Shown here piece after piece: positions 1 to 8,618 of a stretch of DNA of 64,000 nt (position 1 is its first letter; each line of letters opens with the position of its first letter). Source of the stretch: Nitrospira sp. GTDB lineage: Bacteria > Nitrospirota > Nitrospiria > Nitrospirales > Nitrospiraceae. Both the position numbers and the translations under genes were made by a program. The notes under the pieces were generated by a model that worked only from the letters and a program-made list of their open reading frames with translations, made no database searches and had not been told where the DNA came from. Location: NCBI GenBank assembly GCA_016788885.1, contig JAEURX010000052.1:1-64000 (forward strand). Direction: 5' to 3'.

Positions 1-51
1 ATGAACAAGCTTTCTCTCCTACCGTCGTCATGCGCGGCACGCGTCCATCTC

Positions 52-80
52 TTGACTGCAATCGGGACGGTCGGTAAGAT
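52..80 (+). promoter_or_regulatory. sigma-70-like promoter of the ABC export operon
   Basis: TTGACT (52-57) and TAAGAT (75-80) are separated by exactly 17 bp. Transcription would start near 87, giving a leader of about 72 nt before the ATG at 159. No other gene is supported in bases 1-158; the short frame that opens at base 1 (37 codons) shows no family features. The match is by eye. Confidence 0.55.
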
Positions 81-158
81 CACGCACGAATTGCCACACC
101 ACGTGCCACGTTAACAATCAGCAGGACTCACACCCATCCAGCCGTCAGCTCCGACTGC

Positions 159-1130
159 ATGATCGAAGTTCGCAACATCACGAAACGGTATGGGCACCTT
201 ACGGCGATCGACCGGGTGACCTTTCGCGTCGACAAGGGAGAAGTTCTGGCCTTTTTGGGACCGAACGGCGCGGGGAAAACAACCACCATGCGGATTCTCA
301 CCTCCTTCATTCCTGCGACAGAAGGCACCGCACAGGTGGCGGGCTTCGACTGCGCGGAGCAGCCGGAGGAGGTCAAGAAACGTATCGGCTATCTCCCCGA
401 GACCCCCCCGGTGTACCAAGAATTGACGGTGGCCGAATATCTGGACTTCGTCGGCAAGCTTCGGGGATTTAGTGGAGCAGAGTTGACCAAAGCCATAGAT
501 CGCGTGATGGAGCGGCTGGCCTTGGGCTCCGTTCGACACCGACTCATCGCCAACCTGTCACGCGGCTATCGACAGCGTGTCGGACTCGCACAAGCGCTGA
601 TTCACGATCCACCCGTCCTGATTCTGGACGAACCGACCGTCGGTCTCGACCCGAAGCAGATCATTGAAATCCGAGAATTGATAAAAAGTCTAGCCGGCTC
701 ACACTCAGTCATCTTGAGCACGCACATCCTTCCGGAGGCCACGGCGGTCTGTCAGCGCGTCGTGATCATCAATGGCGGACGCATCGTCGCCGAGGATACC
801 CCGGACCAACTCTCTGCCCGACTTCGCCGGTCGGAAAAAATCAGCGTCACGCTCAAGGCCCCACCCGCCAATGTGCTGGAACGGTTCCGCGCCGTCGCGG
901 GAGTTGAACATGTCTTAGCGACCGCCGATCCCCACACGATTCTCATCGAATGTGCGCTCGGTCTCGACATTCGGGAAGCAGTTGCGAGTTTTGCTGTGGG
1001 ACAGGGATGGGGACTGCTCGAGTTGAAACCACTTTCCATGACCCTTGAGGACGTCTTCCTTCGGCTGACTCAGCGCGAGGACGCACCATCCGAACCACGC
1101 GAGACGGCGGGAGGGGAGCACCATAGCTGA
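159..1130 (+). CDS. ABC transporter ATP-binding protein, GldA/CcmA type
   Basis: This is the ATPase subunit of an ABC-2 exporter, expected on the cytoplasmic face of the inner membrane. Walker A GPNGAGKTT is at residues 34-42, the signature is LSRGYRQ near residue 134, Walker B is VLILDEP followed by a D-loop, and the switch histidine lies in STHIL near 188. The C-terminal ~100 residues match the accessory domain common in single-domain ATPases for ABC-2 permeases. The start is set by the family N-terminus MIEVRNITKRYG; no strong ribosome site precedes it. The stop shares its last base with the permease ATG (TGATG), so the two are translationally coupled. The substrate cannot be told; the gene order ATPase-permease-GldG-like-DUF4340 is that of gliding-type export loci also found in non-gliding bacteria. 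Confidence 0.93.
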   Translation: MIEVRNITKRYGHLTAIDRVTFRVDKGEVLAFLGPNGAGKTTTMRILTSFIPATEGTAQVAGFDCAEQPEEVKKRIGYLPETPPVYQELTVAEYLDFVGKLRGFSGAELTKAIDRVMERLALGSVRHRLIANLSRGYRQRVGLAQALIHDPPVLILDEPTVGLDPKQIIEIRELIKSLAGSHSVILSTHILPEATAVCQRVVIINGGRIVAEDTPDQLSARLRRSEKISVTLKAPPANVLERFRAVAGVEHVLATADPHTILIECALGLDIREAVASFAVGQGWGLLELKPLSMTLEDVFLRLTQREDAPSEPRETAGGEHHS

Positions 1131-1900
1131 TGCCACCCGTTCACGCCATCATCAGGAAGGAATTGCGCTCCTATTTCGTTTCCCCGATCGTCTATGTTGT
1201 GGGCGGGGTGTTCCTGCTGACCTTCGGATTCCTCGCCTATCTCTATATTGTGTTTACAGGAGCGCAAGCCATCCAGTTGACGCAAATGCAAGGCGGCCCC
1301 GCGCAGATCAATCTGAACGACCTCGTCTTCCGCAACCTCTTTGCCAGCATGCGGTTCGTGCTGCTGTTGATCTTACCCATCCTCACCATGCGACTGCTGG
1401 CCGAGGAGCGCAAGCTTCGAACTTTTGAATTTCTGATGACCGCACCGATACGGGTCAGCGAAATCATCGTCGGGAAATTTATCAGCGTCTACCTTGTCTT
1501 CATCGGGATGCTGGCGCTCACCACCCTGGTTCCCCTCACACTGGCTCTCTTTAGCGATTTCGACTGGTATCCCGTGCTCACCGGCTATCTCGGCTTGACG
1601 CTCCTGGGCGGGTTTTTTCTAGCTGTCGGCCTCTTTGCTTCCTCCATTACCGAAAATCAAATTGTGGCCGCCTTCACCAGCTTCGGGCTGCTGCTCATGT
1701 GCTGGTTGCTGGCCGGACTTGGCTCGCTCCTAGGAGACACCCCCGCCGGGCAGGTGGTCTCCTACCTGTCCTTCATGGAGCACTACGACCATTTAGTTCG
1801 CGGCCTGATCGATACACAAGACCTGGTGTATTACGTGAGCGGAACGGTGCTGATGCTGTTCCTTGCCCACCGCATTGTGGATGCCTCACGATGGAAATGA
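1130..1900 (+). CDS. ABC-2 type permease, GldF-like
   Basis: This 256-residue integral membrane protein has about six hydrophobic segments, starting with one at residues 20-42 and ending near 245. The segment with LLAEERKLRTFEFLMTAPI around residues 88-106 is the cytoplasmic loop typical of ABC-2/GldF permeases, which contacts the ATPase. It begins within the stop codon of the ATPase gene and its own end overlaps the next start, so it is the second cistron of a tight operon. It should form the membrane pore of the exporter encoded here. Family assignment is firm and substrate unknown. Confidence 0.9.
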   Translation: MPPVHAIIRKELRSYFVSPIVYVVGGVFLLTFGFLAYLYIVFTGAQAIQLTQMQGGPAQINLNDLVFRNLFASMRFVLLLILPILTMRLLAEERKLRTFEFLMTAPIRVSEIIVGKFISVYLVFIGMLALTTLVPLTLALFSDFDWYPVLTGYLGLTLLGGFFLAVGLFASSITENQIVAAFTSFGLLLMCWLLAGLGSLLGDTPAGQVVSYLSFMEHYDHLVRGLIDTQDLVYYVSGTVLMLFLAHRIVDASRWK

Positions 1901-3420
1901 CGCGCACCCCCCTTCCCATCGGCGCGATCGGCACCGGTCTAGCTATCGCCGGTGTGATTGCGTACTCCCTGGCTCCGGATAAGCTGTGGCTGGTCACGCT
2001 CTTGGAAGGCCTTGCGCTCGCCTCTCTGATCTGGGCACTTGCCACTCATTTTGATCGCCTCAAACGATTCTCGTCCCAACGATCCACACGCCTGGGCGCC
2101 AACAGTGCGCTGATGGTCGCGCTCTTTCTGGCAATTGTGGGCATCGTAAACTTCCTCGCCGTCCGGCACTCGATTCGCTGGGATTTTTCCGAAAACCAAA
2201 ATTACACGCTCGCCCCCGAAACCTATCGCGTCCTGCGCAATCTCCCGCGAGAGATCAGCGTAACCGTGTTTACGCGGGAAAAAGACCCCGGGTACCAAGC
2301 CTATAAGGAACGCTTGGACAGCTATCGGCAAGCCAGTCCCAAGTTGACCGTTCAATTCATCGACCCGGAGCGCCAGCCAAAAGTCGCGCAGAATTACGGC
2401 GTCACCCGCACCGACGTGGCCATCTTCGAAAGTGGCCCGCAATCGGTTCGCATTACCTCGCCGGCAGAAGTAGAGATCACCGGCGCACTCGTGCGGGTCT
2501 CCAAGGACGCAAAAAAGCGCATCGTCTTTTTGGAAGGTCATGGCGAACGAAGCCTGGAAGACAAAGACCGCGGTGGAATGGCCCTCACCAAGGAAGTCTT
2601 GGAGAAGCAGGGCTACGACGTCGGCACCGTCACGCTGCTGCAAGAACCATCGGTACCGGGCAACACAGATGTCTTGATCGTCGCAGGCCCCCGACGCGCC
2701 GTCACCAAGGAAGAGAAGGAACGGATTCAAGCCTACGTCGCGCAGGGTGGCCACCTCCTTATGTTGCTCGATCCGGACACGCAATCGAACATGGATGACC
2801 TGCTCAAAGTCTGGGGGCTGGAACTAGGGCCGGGAGTCCTCGTCGATCTACAGGACCGGCTCGCACAGGGCGACCTGACGGCGCTACTGGTCCGCACGTT
2901 TACCGACCATGAAATTACCCACGAACTCACCGCCGCGGTCTTGTTTCCCTTGGCCCGCCATCTGATTTTTCACGAAGAGCAGGGAAAGGATTGGGACTAC
3001 GTGCCCTTGGCGCGCACATCACCACGAAGCTGGGCAGAAACCGATATGAAGGGTCGGGTCGTCAGCTATGACGAAAAAGCAGATGTGCAAGGGCCGTTGG
3101 CGCTGGCCGCCGCCTTAACCCCTAAGCAAGCTCCCGAGGAAGGCAAGCCACGTCCCGCCGTCGTTGTCGTCGGCAATTCCGCCTTCGCCAGCAACGGGTT
3201 CATTAACTTCGTCGGAAACAGCGATTTCTTTCAACGCACGGTCGGATGGCTCTCGGAAGAACGCGACCTCATTTCGCTCACACCAAAAGACCCGGCGGTT
3301 CGACCGTTCACGCCCAACCCGCTCCAGGAGCGGATTCTGCTCTACGTTCAGGTCATCTTCCTCCCGGCCATGACCGTGCTCTGCGGCCTCCTGGTCTGGC
3401 GGAAGCGGCGTCGTCTCTAG
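1891..3420 (+). CDS. GldG-family ABC-associated protein
   Basis: The product has two N-terminal membrane segments (about residues 7-50) and a third near residues 70-90, a large extracytoplasmic domain and a final membrane segment ending in a basic tail (WRKRRRL). The domain contains the family patterns ENQNYTLAPET and FLEGHGERS, as in GldG/intraflagellar-transport-like ABC components. An open frame extends upstream to 1699, but that lies inside the permease gene. The start is either ATG 1891 or ATG 1897; the second gives an ATGA overlap with the permease stop. The protein probably forms part of the exporter complex on the periplasmic side. Its biochemical role is not known in this type of organism. 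Confidence 0.85.
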   Translation: MEMTRTPLPIGAIGTGLAIAGVIAYSLAPDKLWLVTLLEGLALASLIWALATHFDRLKRFSSQRSTRLGANSALMVALFLAIVGIVNFLAVRHSIRWDFSENQNYTLAPETYRVLRNLPREISVTVFTREKDPGYQAYKERLDSYRQASPKLTVQFIDPERQPKVAQNYGVTRTDVAIFESGPQSVRITSPAEVEITGALVRVSKDAKKRIVFLEGHGERSLEDKDRGGMALTKEVLEKQGYDVGTVTLLQEPSVPGNTDVLIVAGPRRAVTKEEKERIQAYVAQGGHLLMLLDPDTQSNMDDLLKVWGLELGPGVLVDLQDRLAQGDLTALLVRTFTDHEITHELTAAVLFPLARHLIFHEEQGKDWDYVPLARTSPRSWAETDMKGRVVSYDEKADVQGPLALAAALTPKQAPEEGKPRPAVVVVGNSAFASNGFINFVGNSDFFQRTVGWLSEERDLISLTPKDPAVRPFTPNPLQERILLYVQVIFLPAMTVLCGLLVWRKRRRL

Positions 3421-3423
3421 GTC

Positions 3424-4794
3424 ATGGCGCGCTATTGGCCGACAGTACTTTTGGCAGGCGTCCTTGCAGGGCTTGGCCTGTACCTCTACTTCGTCGAACT
3501 GCCTGAACAACGCACAGAACTCGTCAGCGCCACCCAGGCTAAGCAAATCCTGCCGTTTGAGCAAGCCCAGATCACCGCCTTACGCGTCCGCAGCCATTCC
3601 GGGGAAGTCGTACTCAGCCAGACACCCGGCCGCCCCTGGGGCATCACTGCGCCGATTCAAACCGACGCTGATCAACGCCAGGTCCAGGCCCTCGTCCGTG
3701 CGCTCGTGACGGGGAAAGTCTCGCGGCTGGTCGAAACCCATCCGGTCTCGTTGACGCCGTTCGGTCTGGATCACCCATCCACCGTTGTGACCGTGACCGC
3801 TGGGGATCGCAACGAAACGCTCTCGATCGGAGACGCCGGCCCCCTCTCCTCGACACTGTATGTCCTGAGAGCGTCGGACGAGGCTGTGCTCCTAACCGAC
3901 CTGGCCCCAAAGGACTTTCTGAACCGAACGCTTCTGTCGTTCCGGCGGAAAGAATTGTTGCAATTCAATCAACAGGAGGCGGAGCAACTCCGTCTGACCT
4001 ACCCCACAACGGAAATCGTGCTGTACGGAATTGAGGAGAAGCCCAAGAAAAAGTGGAAGATCCGTTACCCGATCGAGGCTGAGGCCGATCGCACGGAAGT
4101 CCAGGCGCTCCTCTTTCGATTGGAAGACCTCAAGGCCCTGGCCATTGTTGATCCCGGTCCTGAGCGAGAACAGCTCGCGCCGTTACTCACCAAGCCCAAG
4201 GTGAAAGTCACCGTGCACGCAGCCGGAACCGACCAAATCATTCGCCTCTTTCAACCGGATCCGGCCAGCGGCGAAGCCTATGCGCAAACCGCGGCAGAAG
4301 GTCCCATCTACAAAATCAGTCCCTCTATTATTAAGGAATTGACCAAAGACCTGTTCGCGCTTCAGGACAAGCGGCTACTCGGGGTAGAGACTAGCGACAT
4401 CGCCCTGCTCTCCATCAAAACACGCGAGGAACAATACACTCTGGTTCATGACCGGGACGGATGGATGCTCGAGGATCAGCCGACCGAAAAACTGCGGCAA
4501 GACGTGACTGATCTGCTGGTCAGCCGGATCGTCAATCTTCCAGCCGAAGAACGTGTCCTCAAACAAGTTGGCCCGTTAGCGCCTTACGGACTGGTCGCCC
4601 CGGTCGCGGAATTTGTCGCCACCGGAAAAGACGGCCGTGTTGCGGGACGCCTCGCCCTCGGCAATCAATCCGGCGGGCTCCTCTATGCCATCGGCCACCG
4701 AATCCCAGGCATCTTTCAGGTGCGCCCCGACCTCCTGACCCAGATTCCTTCCCGGTTGGCACTGCTTGCCAGCGTCCCGGCAACATCCCACTAA
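3424..4794 (+). CDS. DUF4340 domain protein
   Basis: This 456-residue protein has one N-terminal membrane anchor (about residues 7-22) followed by repeated beta-rich modules. Repeated stretches such as RPWGITAPIQTDADQ, KKWKIRYPIEAEADRTEVQ and GWMLEDQPTEKLRQD show the internal repeat of DUF4340 proteins. It starts 3 nt after the stop of the GldG-like gene and is the fourth and last gene of the ABC export operon. DUF4340 genes commonly follow GldG-like genes, so it is probably a periplasm-facing accessory subunit; the actual function is unknown. Confidence 0.82.
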   Translation: MARYWPTVLLAGVLAGLGLYLYFVELPEQRTELVSATQAKQILPFEQAQITALRVRSHSGEVVLSQTPGRPWGITAPIQTDADQRQVQALVRALVTGKVSRLVETHPVSLTPFGLDHPSTVVTVTAGDRNETLSIGDAGPLSSTLYVLRASDEAVLLTDLAPKDFLNRTLLSFRRKELLQFNQQEAEQLRLTYPTTEIVLYGIEEKPKKKWKIRYPIEAEADRTEVQALLFRLEDLKALAIVDPGPEREQLAPLLTKPKVKVTVHAAGTDQIIRLFQPDPASGEAYAQTAAEGPIYKISPSIIKELTKDLFALQDKRLLGVETSDIALLSIKTREEQYTLVHDRDGWMLEDQPTEKLRQDVTDLLVSRIVNLPAEERVLKQVGPLAPYGLVAPVAEFVATGKDGRVAGRLALGNQSGGLLYAIGHRIPGIFQVRPDLLTQIPSRLALLASVPATSH

Positions 4795-4858
4795 ACGCTA
4801 CCAGAGGTGTTTCCAGGAAGAGGAGGAATATGCTACTGTGCGCCCATCGCTCTTGATC

Positions 4859-4871
4859 AAGGAGGATCCTT
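4859..4871 (+). promoter_or_regulatory. Shine-Dalgarno sequence in a mini-hairpin
   Basis: AAGGA-GGA-TCCTT is a perfect 5-bp inverted repeat with a 3-base loop, three bases before the ATG at 4874. The 5' arm and loop form the ribosome-binding site AAGGAGGA. The same layout precedes the genes at 10436 and 28179. Confidence 0.45.
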
Positions 4872-4873
4872 CA

Positions 4874-5293
4874 ATGATGTACTCGCGTTTCCACGGTGCC
4901 GTTGTTCTGTCCTTATCTCTGCTCTTGCTGAGTGCCTGTGCGACGGAAGAAACCATGACCAGCAGCGGATCGACGCAAGCCGCATCGGCGAGTGGATCGA
5001 TGAAAGCAGCCGCCACGCAAGCGTACGACTCCCTCCAGTCCTGCCTGAGCCGCATTCCATCCGGGGGCACGGCGGGGACGCGCATGATTGCCGAAGAAAG
5101 TTGCAAGAGAGACGAAACACTCCGCCAAGCCATTGCGGGTAACGCCGCAGCGAAGAGCGGGAACCGCGCCGCGGCCGGTGCTGCCGGCGATAGTTTGGAA
5201 GCCTGCATGGCGCGCATCCCGAAAGACGGGTCGGTTGGGCAGCGGATGCTGGCCGAAGAGAGCTGCAAGCGCGACCAGGCCAACCAGCGGTAA
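4874..5293 (+). CDS. small lipoprotein with a duplicated two-cysteine motif
   Basis: The 139-residue product has a lipoprotein signal peptide with lipobox LSAC (Cys22). The mature part holds two copies of a 29-residue unit at residues 52-80 and 106-134, identical at 19 of 29 positions. Each has two cysteines in the pattern DSL-x2-C-x2-RIP and ends AEESCKRD. The copies are joined by an Ala/Gly/Lys-rich spacer. The start is fixed by the strong AAGGAGGA site and the signal peptide, although the frame is open further upstream. It follows the ABC operon but has its own leader. I do not recognise the family. The cysteine pairs may form disulfides in the periplasm, which is inference. Confidence 0.75.
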   Translation: MMYSRFHGAVVLSLSLLLLSACATEETMTSSGSTQAASASGSMKAAATQAYDSLQSCLSRIPSGGTAGTRMIAEESCKRDETLRQAIAGNAAAKSGNRAAAGAAGDSLEACMARIPKDGSVGQRMLAEESCKRDQANQR

Positions 5294-5399
5294 TCTGACT
5301 TCCAAGTCGATCTCCGACGCGCCTCCGAAGGTGACCATGCCCTTCGGAGGCATGCCTCGCTGTAGACAATCTCACCGGCTTTCAGTATCGTACGACAAC

Positions 5400-5476
5400 G
5401 CCCCCGTAGCTCAGTTGGATAGAGCAGCGGTTTCCTAAACCGCGGGTCGCACGTTCAATTCGTGTCGGGGGCACCA
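5400..5476 (+). tRNA. tRNA-Arg (anticodon CCT)
   Basis: A complete cloverleaf is visible: acceptor GCCCCCG/CGGGGGC, D-stem GCTC/GAGC, anticodon stem GCGGT/ACCGC around loop TTCCTAA, T-arm with TTCAATT, discriminator A and an encoded CCA. It reads AGG codons. Confidence 0.96.
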
Positions 5477-5858
5477 ACCAGCTCGCCTGCGTTTCGTTCA
5501 TCTGACATCATCCCCTGCTGCATCTGATGCCTCAGGCCCTCTCCTTCAGCGGGTTGCCAGCCTTGATCCCCAGATACTCTCGGGAACGGTGCTGTGCTCA
5601 GCTTCACAAACCTAACGTTCGATGCCCTCGAAAGCATTCCGCACACACCGCCGGCCATTCGTACGATCACCCTTAGGCCTTCAGGCTCAGCGCAAAATGT
5701 TCTCATTGCACAGTTCTCTCCCTCGAATTTTGGCCCCTGACCGGATATTTGCGAAGCATGACACATGAGTTATCAGCAGAATCAATAGGTTGTCGCAACT
5801 CAGAACAACGGTACTGAGCTTGCAGTGGAGGCTCCACATAACAAAAGGAGTCCACATC
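5477..5858. other. 382-bp region without a supported gene
   Basis: Nothing convincing was found between tRNA-Arg and the small membrane peptide gene. Open frames here lack ribosome sites and family features. No repeat of the tRNA 3' end, which would mark an integration site, was seen nearby. Confidence 0.5.
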
Positions 5859-5990
5859 ATGATTGAGTTTCCGCTGCTCCTCATAGGTTATGCACTGCTG
5901 CCGATCGTCGCCTTCCAGCTGATGATCATGGCTGACCGCCCTCAGCAGAAGGGCGAGCAAAACGCCTTTCCGCAGGTCGAAATCCTGTAA
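5859..5990 (+). CDS. 43-residue single-pass membrane peptide
   Basis: The frame begins MIEFPLLLIGYALL after a good ribosome site (AAAAGGAG, eight bases before ATG). One hydrophobic helix (about residues 4-24) is followed by a short polar tail ending VEIL. A 13-bp hairpin lies immediately after the stop. The strong ribosome site, clean transmembrane pattern and following hairpin support a real gene. No family is recognised. The start is chosen over an open upstream extension because of the ribosome site. Confidence 0.55.
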   Translation: MIEFPLLLIGYALLPIVAFQLMIMADRPQQKGEQNAFPQVEIL

Positions 5991-5994
5991 GCCT

Positions 5995-6029
5995 GCGGCG
6001 GCTCTGCCCGCCATGAGCAGAGCCGCCGC
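5995..6029 (+). terminator. hairpin after the membrane peptide gene
   Basis: GCGGCGGCTCTGC (5995-6007) pairs perfectly with GCAGAGCCGCCGC (6017-6029) around a 9-base loop. No T-run follows, so it may be a 3' stabilising hairpin or an inefficient intrinsic terminator. Confidence 0.5.
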
Positions 6030-6284
6030 CTTGCGAGGCCAGTATCCGCCCCCTCCCACGACTCACCCGCTACCGATAGTTCAGGCCCCCGGTTTGTCGA
6101 ACAGATCTACCGCCGACACGCGCTCCTCACTTGGTGCGCCTAAGTAGGTAAGGGTATATCGAGACCACGCCAGTACCCAATGGACTCGACGAATACAGCA
6201 GACGTAGGTAGAATTGGTCATGTATACTGTGGCGGAACTAGCGGATACGTGCCCTGCACGCTGCGAGAGCCATTCTTGATAGAG

Positions 6285-7016
6285 ATGCATTTCATGGCAA
6301 ACGGTCGAGGCAAATCCCTTCCCAACGTACCCAGGAAGCCGGCGAATCTATTCAGTAGTTTGGTTCTGCTCCTCCTCGCAACGGCCGGGTGCCATGGATA
6401 TACCCTGGTGGAAACTCCCACGACTGATGGCTTCCATTCCAAGCTGCCCGCGCCCTATACACGGGCCGTCGTCTGGGGCGGGCGCCCCGATACCGCTCAG
6501 AGCGCCAGCACCTGGCTCTTGAAAAAAGGGCTGTTGGTGGTAGACCAAACGAAGGTTCTTCAGACGGCAGCTGACCAGAAAGTCAACCTGTCGGGATATC
6601 AATACCTCGAAACCGATGTACTCCGAATGGCCAAACTGGTCGGTGCCCGCCTAGTAGTTTTCAGCAACGCCGAAGTGGGCTCTTGGGAAGCACTCGATTG
6701 GAGCAACGGATTTCCTCATAGCCAACGAGTGTATTCGGCCACCATTTCCCTACGCGCAGTGGATGTGAATACCGGGGAAATCGAGTGGAGCGGAAAGGCT
6801 CAATCCACGGAACGGTTCAGCAACATTGAGGAGGGCGTTAGCCTACTCACCTGCCATGCGTTAGCGACAGCATGGGGCATGCGCAATCCTGGGGCGACGG
6901 CGCCGGATAATGTGTGCCCCCGGGGGTCCGGTGTCATGATCACTGACACCCACAGACCCTCGACAAACCCGACCTCCTCCGGCCGAGAGAACCTCACACC
7001 ATCAATGAACAATTAG
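6285..7016 (+). CDS. CsgG-like lipoprotein
   Basis: The product has a signal sequence ending in the lipobox ATAGC, then about 150 residues resembling CsgG/curli-assembly-type lipoproteins: a segment on residue-numbered helpers (LLKKGLLVVDQTKV), a variable-location phrase (ARLVVFSNAEVGSW) and strands ending in VNTGEIEWSG, the usual CsgG-like phrase. The C-terminus is a short low-complexity tail. The frame is open from 6180, but TATACT at 6223-6228 would act as a -10 element with transcription from about 6235, so the start is ATG 6285 or ATG 6294. No clear ribosome site helps. The location is probably the outer membrane, facing the periplasm; the function is unknown. CsgG relationship is by phrase similarity only. 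Confidence 0.65.
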   Translation: MHFMANGRGKSLPNVPRKPANLFSSLVLLLLATAGCHGYTLVETPTTDGFHSKLPAPYTRAVVWGGRPDTAQSASTWLLKKGLLVVDQTKVLQTAADQKVNLSGYQYLETDVLRMAKLVGARLVVFSNAEVGSWEALDWSNGFPHSQRVYSATISLRAVDVNTGEIEWSGKAQSTERFSNIEEGVSLLTCHALATAWGMRNPGATAPDNVCPRGSGVMITDTHRPSTNPTSSGRENLTPSMNN

Positions 7017-7132
7017 CGAATTTCACGCACGCCCCCTGCTTGCGCACAAACGTGCTCTTTCTCTCGATTTTTCCTCCCCAGGCGTTATACTAACCGGGTG
7101 ACACACGTCACGATTCCCGGCCGGGGACACGT

Positions 7133-7981
7133 ATGCCCTATCGCCTGCTCATTCTGATCCTATGCCTCTCGCTCCTCTTCCCTCTACCCACGCGCGCTGC
7201 CGACAATCGCCCGTTCTGGACAGAGCAAGCGTTGTTTCATTTCGGAGACGATGTCTTCTTTACCGGCCGCTCCTCCTGTGCCCCTTCGATTGAAGAAGGA
7301 CGTCAACGTGCCTACCTCGCCGCAGTCCAGGAGGTCAGAAATTTCACCCGCGCCAAAGAGATCGAAGGGTTTCCATTGGACACGCAAATGATTTTTGAGG
7401 ACGCCCGTCCTGCGGACTGTGCCCAGGGCTTTGTGACCGTGTGGCGATTGCTGCGAGCACCCAGGACCGCGTTGGAATCGCTCGCAAAACACGCAACGCC
7501 TGGGAAACCGGCAGATATCTCCCCGATCCTTGCGCAAGCCACGGCCATCCGAAACCTCACGCCTCGCGTGGGGATGCTGCGTGACGAGGTCTGGAGCCGT
7601 TACGGATTGCCGCGATCGATCTGGGCGCGACCGGAGCAAGGCGAACTGATTTGGGACTATGCGCAGTTCGGACTAACCATCGTGTTCAACCAGGATGATG
7701 TGTTGACACGATGGCGGCTGAACGGCCCGCATCCACGATCCAGTGACGAGTCCACGGCGCCAGCACTGCAGGCGCCGACCATCGGCAATGATCTGCCAAC
7801 CATCGACCTTACGACTCGACTCCAACAACTCGAAGAACAGCAGGATCAGGAACGCCGTCGAGCCGCTCAGCGCTATTGCTCACTCCGTTTCGCGGAGGTT
7901 CCAGACGCACTACGTCCTAAGCCTGGAGCATGCGAGCAACGGGAATACGAGCGGCTGAAGGAGCAACATCCCCGATTCTGA
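7133..7981 (+). CDS. secreted protein with a BamE/SmpA-like segment
   Basis: The 282-residue product has a signal peptide (cleavage after TRAA, about residue 23). Residues ~145-190 contain a segment of the SmpA/BamE kind: RVGMLRDEVWSRYGLP followed by W-x-Y-x6-F and TRW. The C-terminal part (about 220-280) is charged and helical with a Cys pair. A -10-like TATACT at 7086-7091 lies 41 bp before the ATG. It stands alone between the CsgG-like gene and the receiver gene. It is probably periplasmic; no catalytic motif is visible. The BamE-like assignment is a weak resemblance. Confidence 0.65.
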   Translation: MPYRLLILILCLSLLFPLPTRAADNRPFWTEQALFHFGDDVFFTGRSSCAPSIEEGRQRAYLAAVQEVRNFTRAKEIEGFPLDTQMIFEDARPADCAQGFVTVWRLLRAPRTALESLAKHATPGKPADISPILAQATAIRNLTPRVGMLRDEVWSRYGLPRSIWARPEQGELIWDYAQFGLTIVFNQDDVLTRWRLNGPHPRSSDESTAPALQAPTIGNDLPTIDLTTRLQQLEEQQDQERRRAAQRYCSLRFAEVPDALRPKPGACEQREYERLKEQHPRF

Positions 7982-8018
7982 CGGTGCGGCACGCACAATC
8001 GTTCGGAAGGAGACTGGC

Positions 8019-8513
8019 ATGGCTACGGAAACAGCACGACGCTCGACAATCCTCCTCGTCGACGACGATCCTTCAACCCTGCTGCTGGCGTCAAAACCAC
8101 TGCAGGATCACGGATATACTGTACTCAAGGCGCCAGGAAGCGCCGAAGCGCTCAGGCTATACGCGGAACACCCAACACCCATCCATCTCGTCGTCACCGA
8201 CATCTTCCTCCCACCCCCCGGCTTCCAACTCTCCGTTGAGAAGAATCCCTACCCCCGTGTCAATGGTCTTGAAATGGTCGACCGCCTACTGGAGAACAAA
8301 CGAGATATCCGCATCATTCTGATGTCCAGTACTCCGGGAGCCGACCTACACAGTCGCGGCCTCATCCGGGAGGAATTGCCCTTCTTGAAAAAACCCTTTA
8401 CCGGCGAAGCCCTGCTCATGCTGGTCCAGCAGACACTGGCCGGCCCTCCGGCCGCACCCGCTCCGACGAAGTCCTCCTCAACGGACAAGGGCGACGTCGA
8501 GTGGGTTGACTGA
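8019..8513 (+). CDS. stand-alone receiver domain with a long loop insertion
   Basis: This 164-residue CheY-like protein has the acidic pair DDD near residue 16, phosphoacceptor Asp in VVTDIFLP (about residue 60) and Lys in KKPF (about 126). Between the phosphoacceptor strand and the usual MDG turn there is an insertion of about 15 residues (PPGFQLSVEKNPYPRV before NGLEMV). The switch position is Ser (ILMSS). A short Pro/Ser-rich acidic tail follows. Ribosome site GGAAGGAG is well placed. No kinase is adjacent, so the partner is unknown. It lies upstream of the degenerate nuclease-like gene with a gap of about 100 bp. Confidence 0.85.
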   Translation: MATETARRSTILLVDDDPSTLLLASKPLQDHGYTVLKAPGSAEALRLYAEHPTPIHLVVTDIFLPPPGFQLSVEKNPYPRVNGLEMVDRLLENKRDIRIILMSSTPGADLHSRGLIREELPFLKKPFTGEALLMLVQQTLAGPPAAPAPTKSSSTDKGDVEWVD

Positions 8514-8618
8514 GAGCCGTCACGCGCCCACGCCTACCTGCTGCGACGACGAAAAGCAGGGATTGCTTGTCAGGTCACACTCCCTCGGATAGACTTTTTC
8601 ACCAGAGGTGCACGTCGC

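Noticed and set aside
1-114. 37-codon frame starting at the first base
   Set aside because: No ribosome site can be seen, composition is unremarkable and the promoter of the ABC operon lies inside it.
5400-7016. Integrated element at tRNA-Arg
   Set aside because: No integrase, no repeat of the tRNA end and no boundary change were seen; only small genes follow.
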